From: Pseudomonas sp. UBA6562
GTDB lineage: Bacteria; Pseudomonadota; Gammaproteobacteria; Pseudomonadales; Pseudomonadaceae
Direction: 5' to 3'
DNA length: 64,000 bases
Assembly: GCF_002434265.1 (NCBI RefSeq)
Contig: NZ_DJJS01000006.1
Location: forward strand, 248,001-312,000
Below are positions 59,649 to 64,000 of this stretch, piece by piece (position 1 is the first letter of the stretch; every line of letters starts with the position of its first letter). The notes beneath the pieces were generated by a model, which saw nothing but the letters and a program-made list of their open reading frames with translations, made no database searches and was not told the DNA's origin. Position numbers and translations under genes: made by a program.

Positions 59649-61520
59649 ATGTCCTTTGCTTCCCTCGGTCTCTCCGAGGCACTTGTCCGCGCTATCGAGG
59701 CCGCGGGCTATACCCAGCCCACTCCCGTGCAACAGCGGGCCATTCCCGCCGCGTTGCAAGGCCGCGACCTGATGGTCGCCGCCCAAACCGGTACCGGCAA
59801 GACCGGTGGTTTTGCGCTGCCGATCCTGGAGCGTTTGTTCCCCGCCGGCCATCCCGACAAATCCCAGCGCCACGGCCCGCGTCAACCGCGCGTGCTGGTG
59901 CTCACGCCCACCCGCGAACTGGCTGCCCAGGTCCACGACAGCTTCAAGCTGTACGCCCGCAACCTGAGCCTGGTCAGTACCTGCATCTTCGGCGGTGTCG
60001 GTATGAACCCCCAGGTGCAGGCCATGGCCAAGGGTGTCGACGTGCTGGTCGCCTGCCCGGGCCGACTGCTCGACTTGGCCGGCCAGGGCAGCGTGGATTT
60101 GTCCCACGTGGAAATCCTGGTGCTCGACGAAGCCGACCGCATGCTCGACATGGGCTTCATCCATGACGTCAAGAAAGTCCTCGCGCGTCTGCCGTCCAAG
60201 CGCCAGAACCTGCTGTTCTCGGCGACCTTCTCCAAAGACATCACCGACCTGGCCGACAAGCTGCTGCACAACCCCGAGCGTATCGAGGTCACGCCGCCCA
60301 ACACCACCGTCGAGCGTATCGAACAACGCATCTACCGCCTGCCGGCCGGCCATAAGCGCGCCTTGCTGGCGCACTTGATCACCCTCGGCGCCTGGGAACA
60401 GGTACTGGTCTTCACCCGTACCAAGCACGGCGCCAACCGCCTGGCCGAGTACCTGGAAAAACACGGCCTGACCGCCGCCGCGATCCATGGCAACAAGAGC
60501 CAGAACGCGCGCACCAAAGCCCTGGCCGATTTCAAGGCCAACACCGTACGCGTGCTGGTCGCCACCGACATCGCCGCCCGTGGCCTGGACATCGACCAGT
60601 TGCCCCACGTGGTCAACTTCGAACTGCCCAACGTCGAAGAAGACTACGTGCACCGCATCGGCCGTACCGGTCGTGCCGGGCGCTCGGGCGAGGCCATCTC
60701 GCTGGTCGCGCCCGACGAAGAGAAGCTGCTCAAGAGCATCGAGCGCGTCACCCGGCAGAAGATCGCCGACGGCGATTGGATGGGCTTCGACGCCAGCAAG
60801 ATCGAAGTCGAGAAGCCGGAAGTGCGCGAGCGCGCCCAGCCCAACGCACGCGGCGGGCGCAACGGCCAGAGCCGTGGCGACGGCGCCAATGCCGGCAGCG
60901 GCGGCCGCAAGGACAAGGGCAAGGACAAAGGCAAGACGCGACAAGCCAGCGCCGATAAGCCTGCGGAAAAGGCCAAGTCCGGCGAGCAGCGCCAGGGCCA
61001 GCAGCCGCGCAAACCGCGCGAGCAGCAGAAGCCGCGCACGCAACAATCGGCACAGGCCAGCAAGCCGTCTGACAACGGCAACCGTGACCCGGAAGCCTTC
61101 CTCGATGACGACGTGGACAACTTCGGCAACCGCGCCGACTACGTCAGCCCTTACCAGAACGCCAAGAACCAGGGCCGCAACCGTCGCCCGGGCGCAGCGG
61201 CAGGTGGTCAGACTCAGGGCCAGGGCCGCAGCCAAGGTACCGGTCAACCGCGCAACAACGGCCCACGCACCGGCGGCGACAAAGGTCCGCGCAACAACGC
61301 CAACGCCGGTGGAGCACGTCGTGACGGCGGTGGCCGCACTCGCCGCGACGACAGCCCTCGCCAGGAGCCTGCCGTGCGCAACCCGCGCGAGCCACAGAAC
61401 CAGCCAGTGATCATCCGCAAGGAGTCCAAGCTGGAGCGCTACCCGACGCCCGAGCAGCTCGACGACCTGCCGAACCGTCCGCGTGGCGAACGCCCGGCGC
61501 TGTTGACGCGTAACCGCTGA
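59649..61520 (+). CDS. rhlE: DEAD-box ATP-dependent RNA helicase RhlE
   Basis: 623 residues. Helicase core (about 1-370) with Q motif TPVQQ, AQTGTGKTGG, PTRELA, DEAD (VLDEADRMLDMGFI), SAT, ARGLDI and HRIGRTGRAGRSG. Residues about 390-600 form a low-complexity basic tail rich in Arg, Gly, Asn and Gln, typical of RhlE2-like helicases that act in RNA decay and ribosome maturation. The ATG at 59649 has CAGGA 8-12 bases upstream; an in-frame TTG two codons earlier is less likely. Single gene, ended by a bidirectional terminator. Confidence 0.95.
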   Translation: MSFASLGLSEALVRAIEAAGYTQPTPVQQRAIPAALQGRDLMVAAQTGTGKTGGFALPILERLFPAGHPDKSQRHGPRQPRVLVLTPTRELAAQVHDSFKLYARNLSLVSTCIFGGVGMNPQVQAMAKGVDVLVACPGRLLDLAGQGSVDLSHVEILVLDEADRMLDMGFIHDVKKVLARLPSKRQNLLFSATFSKDITDLADKLLHNPERIEVTPPNTTVERIEQRIYRLPAGHKRALLAHLITLGAWEQVLVFTRTKHGANRLAEYLEKHGLTAAAIHGNKSQNARTKALADFKANTVRVLVATDIAARGLDIDQLPHVVNFELPNVEEDYVHRIGRTGRAGRSGEAISLVAPDEEKLLKSIERVTRQKIADGDWMGFDASKIEVEKPEVRERAQPNARGGRNGQSRGDGANAGSGGRKDKGKDKGKTRQASADKPAEKAKSGEQRQGQQPRKPREQQKPRTQQSAQASKPSDNGNRDPEAFLDDDVDNFGNRADYVSPYQNAKNQGRNRRPGAAAGGQTQGQGRSQGTGQPRNNGPRTGGDKGPRNNANAGGARRDGGGRTRRDDSPRQEPAVRNPREPQNQPVIIRKESKLERYPTPEQLDDLPNRPRGERPALLTRNR

Positions 61521-61646
61521 GTTCACGCGTACTGGCCTGTTCGTGAAGGCCACTGCGCGAGGCCACTGCAGGCATGTGCTTCGCCGCAGTGGCCACGCGC
61601 TGAGTCATCGGGTTCGCCGTGCAGCCGTTTTCTACGGTTAGCCCAT

Positions 61647-61684
61647 AAAAAAATCCGCAGCCATCACTGGCTGCGGATTTTTTG
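61647..61684. terminator. Bidirectional terminator between rhlE and yceI
   Basis: A7-TCCGCAGCCA-TCAC-TGGCTGCGGA-T6: strong stem with A and T tracts on both sides, serving the two convergent genes. Confidence 0.92.
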
Positions 61685-61782
61685 TTTCCACCCGTGGGTG
61701 TCAGGGGCCGCTCAGTCGCTCGGCGACGTGACCAGCACCTCAGCGCTAGACCAAGCGCCTGGCGGCGCCACGGCCGGCACGC

Positions 61783-62361
61783 TTACTTCTGCTTCACGCC
61801 TTCGAGGCTGATGTTCAGGTCGAGGGTCTGCGAAGTCGGGCCTGGGCCCTTGATGCCGAAGTCGCTCAGGTTGAGCGTGGTGGTGGCGTTGAAGCCTGCA
61901 CGCTCGCCGCCCCATGGATCTTTACCTTCGCCATTGAAGGTGGCTTTGAAGGTGACCGGTTTGGTCACGCCGTGCAGGGTCAGGTCGCCGGTCACGTCGG
62001 CGGTCTTGTCACCGGTCGATTTGACGGCGGTGGAGACGAACTTGGCGTCCGGATATTTCTTCACGTCGAGGAAGTCGGCGCTGGCGATGTGCTTGTCACG
62101 CTCGGCGTGGTTGGACCACAGGCTGGCGGTTTTCAGATCGACGTTGATCTTGCTGGCTTCGGGCTTGGCGCTGTCCCAGGTGAAGCTGCCGTCAAAGTCC
62201 TTGAAGGTGCCGTGGATGAAGCTGTAGCCCAGGTGGCTGATCTTCCAGTCGACGAAAGCGTGCTGGCCTTCCTTGTCGATCTTGTAGTCGGCGGCCATGG
62301 CCTGACCGGCAGCGAACAGGGCAGTACCGAGCGCCAGTGCGGCAAAGGTCTTTTTCAACAT
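61783..62361 (-). CDS. yceI: YceI family periplasmic lipid-binding protein
   Basis: 192 residues. Signal peptide MLKKTFAALALGTALFAAGQAMA. The mature part begins DYKIDKEGQHAFVDWKISHLGYSFI and has the KYPDAKFVSTAV and LTLHGVTKPVTFKATF strands of the YceI beta-barrel, which binds isoprenoid-like lipids. Likely periplasmic. It is 35 bases downstream of the cytochrome b561 gene on the same strand, a pairing commonly seen for YceI and base-induced b561. Confidence 0.95.
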   Translation of the reverse strand: MLKKTFAALALGTALFAAGQAMAADYKIDKEGQHAFVDWKISHLGYSFIHGTFKDFDGSFTWDSAKPEASKINVDLKTASLWSNHAERDKHIASADFLDVKKYPDAKFVSTAVKSTGDKTADVTGDLTLHGVTKPVTFKATFNGEGKDPWGGERAGFNATTTLNLSDFGIKGPGPTSQTLDLNISLEGVKQK

Positions 62362-62396
62362 CCTTTGATTCCTTCCGTTGCGATTGAGTGGGTGTT

Positions 62397-62948
62397 TCAG
62401 GCTTTGCGACCGAGCATGCGCAGCAAAGTGGCGTCACGGTCGATGAAATGGTGCTTGAGTGCAGCCAGACCATGCAGGCCGGCGAAAATCACCAGCCCCC
62501 AGGCCAGGTAGAAATGAACTTCGCCGGCAAGATCGGCCTGGTCGGGCAGGTTGCTGACCAACGCCGGCACTTCGAACAGACCGAACACCGGGATGCCCAC
62601 GCCATCGGCGGTGGAGATCAGGTAGCCGGCGAGCATCACGGCGAACAGCCCGGCGTACAACCCCAGGTGGCCCAAGTGGGCCGCGATCCGCGTGAAGCGA
62701 CCATGGCTGGCGAGCGCCGGTGGGGGTGGACTGAGCAGGCGCCACAACACCCGCAGGACCATGACCGCCAGCAGCACCAGACCGATGCTTTTATGCAGGT
62801 CCGGGCCGGCCTTGCGCCACGGGTCGTAGTAGTCCAACCCGACCATCCACAAGCCCAGCCCGAACAGGCTGAAGACGGTGAGCGCTACGCCCCAGTGCAA
62901 TACGATGCTGACTGCACCGTAGCGAGAAGATGAATTGCGAAGTTGCAT
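62397..62948 (-). CDS. Cytochrome b561 family protein
   Basis: 183 residues with four membrane helices. Haem-ligand His residues sit in IVLHWGVALTVF (helix 1), DLHKSIGLVLLAVMVLRVLWRL (helix 2) and EVHFYLAWGLVIFAGLHGLAALKHH (helix 4), as in YodB/CybB-type b561. It is probably a quinone-linked superoxide or electron carrier in the inner membrane. The ATG at 62948 (MQLRNSSSRYGAVS) matches the family start; the extension to 63059 is AT-rich leader. First gene of the b561-yceI pair. Confidence 0.93.
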   Translation of the reverse strand: MQLRNSSSRYGAVSIVLHWGVALTVFSLFGLGLWMVGLDYYDPWRKAGPDLHKSIGLVLLAVMVLRVLWRLLSPPPPALASHGRFTRIAAHLGHLGLYAGLFAVMLAGYLISTADGVGIPVFGLFEVPALVSNLPDQADLAGEVHFYLAWGLVIFAGLHGLAALKHHFIDRDATLLRMLGRKA

Positions 62949-63288
62949 GATGCTGTCGTTCCCCGTGGAAGCTGTGGCAAGACTACCCGTTAACGTATCG
63001 AATAAAAGCAGAAAAAACTGCTTTGAAATATCGAATAAACCGATAGTAATTGTCTGCAAGCACTATTAAGGAAACGTTAACCCTGGATGGTTTTTTAATA
63101 GGTGATCCATGACAGTCGCGCAGCAGCGATCTGGCATCGCCCTTTATGCGCAATGGCCCGCGAAGCGGGCCAAAGGTTGCGATCGGATTCGCAAGGCGAC
63201 ATGGGTTCGCCCGGATGGCGACAGCGCCGTTGCCCACTGCGGGTGAACCGGAGCGCCGGCTACCCGCACGGGTCCCGAGCAGCCGCCG
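62949..63288. other. Gap between amine oxidase gene and cytochrome b561 gene
   Basis: 340 bases, AT-rich near the b561 start (promoter side) and GC-rich elsewhere. Contains a perfect hairpin TGGCCCGC-GAA-GCGGGCCA at 63154-63172, which may terminate the amine oxidase transcript. No gene seen. Confidence 0.6.
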
Positions 63289-64000
63289 TCAGGCGCCAGC
63301 CTGATCCTGCTTGACCGCTGGCTTCTTCTGCGCAGGCTCTGCCGGCTTTTTGGCCGGTGCCGCCTTGGCAGGCTTGTGGGCCGGTGGGCTCTTGTGGGCT
63401 GCCGGCTTGTGCGTAGCAGGCTTGGCCGTAGGTTTGAGCGCCGGTTTGGCCGCAGGTTTGGCCGGAGTAGGCGCTGCGACCGGTGCCGGGACAGGGGCCA
63501 CAGCCGGTGCCGGAGCAGGCGCTACCGCAGGTGCGGCAGGCGTCGGTTGGCTGACCGCCGCAGGCTTGGCTTCAGGCTCGCCGCGGCCGAACAGGCGCGA
63601 GAAAAACCCTGGCTTGGCCGGCTCGGCGCTGGCCGATGGGGTTTTGTCGTCAGGCTTGGCCGGCGCGTTCTGGGCCTTGTCAGCACCGCCGAACAACCGC
63701 GAGAAGAAGCCCGGCTTGCCTTGCTCGGCCTTGGCCTCTGGCGCCGCTTGCGCTTTCTCGGCCTTGTCGCCCTTGCCGAACAGGTTGGCGAAGAAGCCCG
63801 GCTTGCTCGCCGCCGCCGCACCGGCAGCACTGGCAGTACCGGCCGCCGCCGTAGCCGCCACCGACTTGACCGGCTCGAACGACTTGCCTGCGGCCAGGTC
63901 CTGCACCTGGCTGGCGGCGCGCTGGCCGCTGCGCAAGGCGCCTTCCAGGGTGCCGGGGTACAGCGCATCGGTGTGCTCGCCGGCGAAGGCTACGCGTTGC
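63289..64000 (-). CDS. Flavin amine oxidase, 3' end only, with long repeat-bearing tail
   Basis: The minus-strand frame is open to the window edge. The first visible residues AFAGEHTDALYPGTLEGALRSGQRAA are the conserved C-terminal FAD-binding block of flavin monoamine oxidases. The canonical enzyme ends soon after, but this frame runs on for about 200 residues of Ala/Pro/Lys-rich low-complexity sequence with three copies of a KPGFF-x-x-LFG motif (KPGFFANLFG, KPGFFSRLFG twice), and ends in KKPAVKQDQAGA. The tail is anchored to the enzyme without a stop or frameshift. The start lies outside the window. Confidence 0.85.
   Translation of the reverse strand, partial: QRVAFAGEHTDALYPGTLEGALRSGQRAASQVQDLAAGKSFEPVKSVAATAAAGTASAAGAAAASKPGFFANLFGKGDKAEKAQAAPEAKAEQGKPGFFSRLFGGADKAQNAPAKPDDKTPSASAEPAKPGFFSRLFGRGEPEAKPAAVSQPTPAAPAVAPAPAPAVAPVPAPVAAPTPAKPAAKPALKPTAKPATHKPAAHKSPPAHKPAKAAPAKKPAEPAQKKPAVKQDQAGA

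Overview
The window looks like about 64 kb of chromosome from a Pseudomonas of the P. putida group. The evidence is high-GC coding DNA, the LPS-core block (hldE, msbA, a mig-14-like and a dnpA-like gene, a WapO-like carbamoyltransferase), a divergent putP/putA pair, a gene matching cfcR, an epd-pgk-fda block beside transketolase, and metK / ahcY / metF. I see no rRNA, tRNA, CRISPR array or intact insertion sequence. The first and last genes are cut by the window edges.

Layout. Positions 1-13.7 kb hold LPS inner/outer-core and envelope genes. On the minus strand msbA, a mig-14-like gene, a PIG-L deacetylase, hldE and three transferase-like genes follow each other closely. A second minus-strand group is carbamoyltransferase, GT2 glycosyltransferase and a large membrane protein, with a WaaP-like kinase gene convergent to it. 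Positions 13.9-21 kb hold rlmJ, a small unknown gene, and putP and putA, divergent around a control region with four GTTGCA motifs. Positions 21.4-28.8 kb hold an MFS drug exporter, dbpA, a YhiN-type flavoprotein, a YccS-type membrane protein, an HTH protein and a YgjP-type metallopeptidase. Positions 28.8-37.5 kb hold cfcR, then (in transcription order on the minus strand) tkt, epd, pgk, two small lipoprotein genes and fda. Positions 37.7-46.8 kb hold a SahR-like regulator overlapping metK, then ligB, mltA, a MAPEG protein, an EamA transporter and a Na+/H+ antiporter.

Positions 46.8-55.2 kb are clearly different: lower GC, longer gaps and a decayed gene at the left edge. They contain a tight six-gene operon: MFS exporter, CDP-alcohol phosphotransferase, ATP-grasp ligase, dikinase-type kinase, class I amidotransferase, cytidylyltransferase. 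The last three genes match, in family and in order, the Campylobacter jejuni Cj1418-Cj1417-Cj1416 genes that turn glutamine into cytidine diphosphoramidate. I propose that this is a phosphoramidate natural-product or phosphoramidate-modification locus. It is the main discovery of the window.

Positions 55.2-64 kb return to core genome: a hotdog thioesterase, ahcY behind an SAH riboswitch, metF, a periplasmic solute-binding protein, rhlE, yceI, a cytochrome b561 and the 3' end of a flavin amine oxidase gene. The SAM cycle is well represented (metK, ahcY, metF). It appears to be controlled by two independent SAH sensors: a SahR-like protein with a palindromic operator in front of sahR-metK, and an RNA aptamer in front of ahcY.
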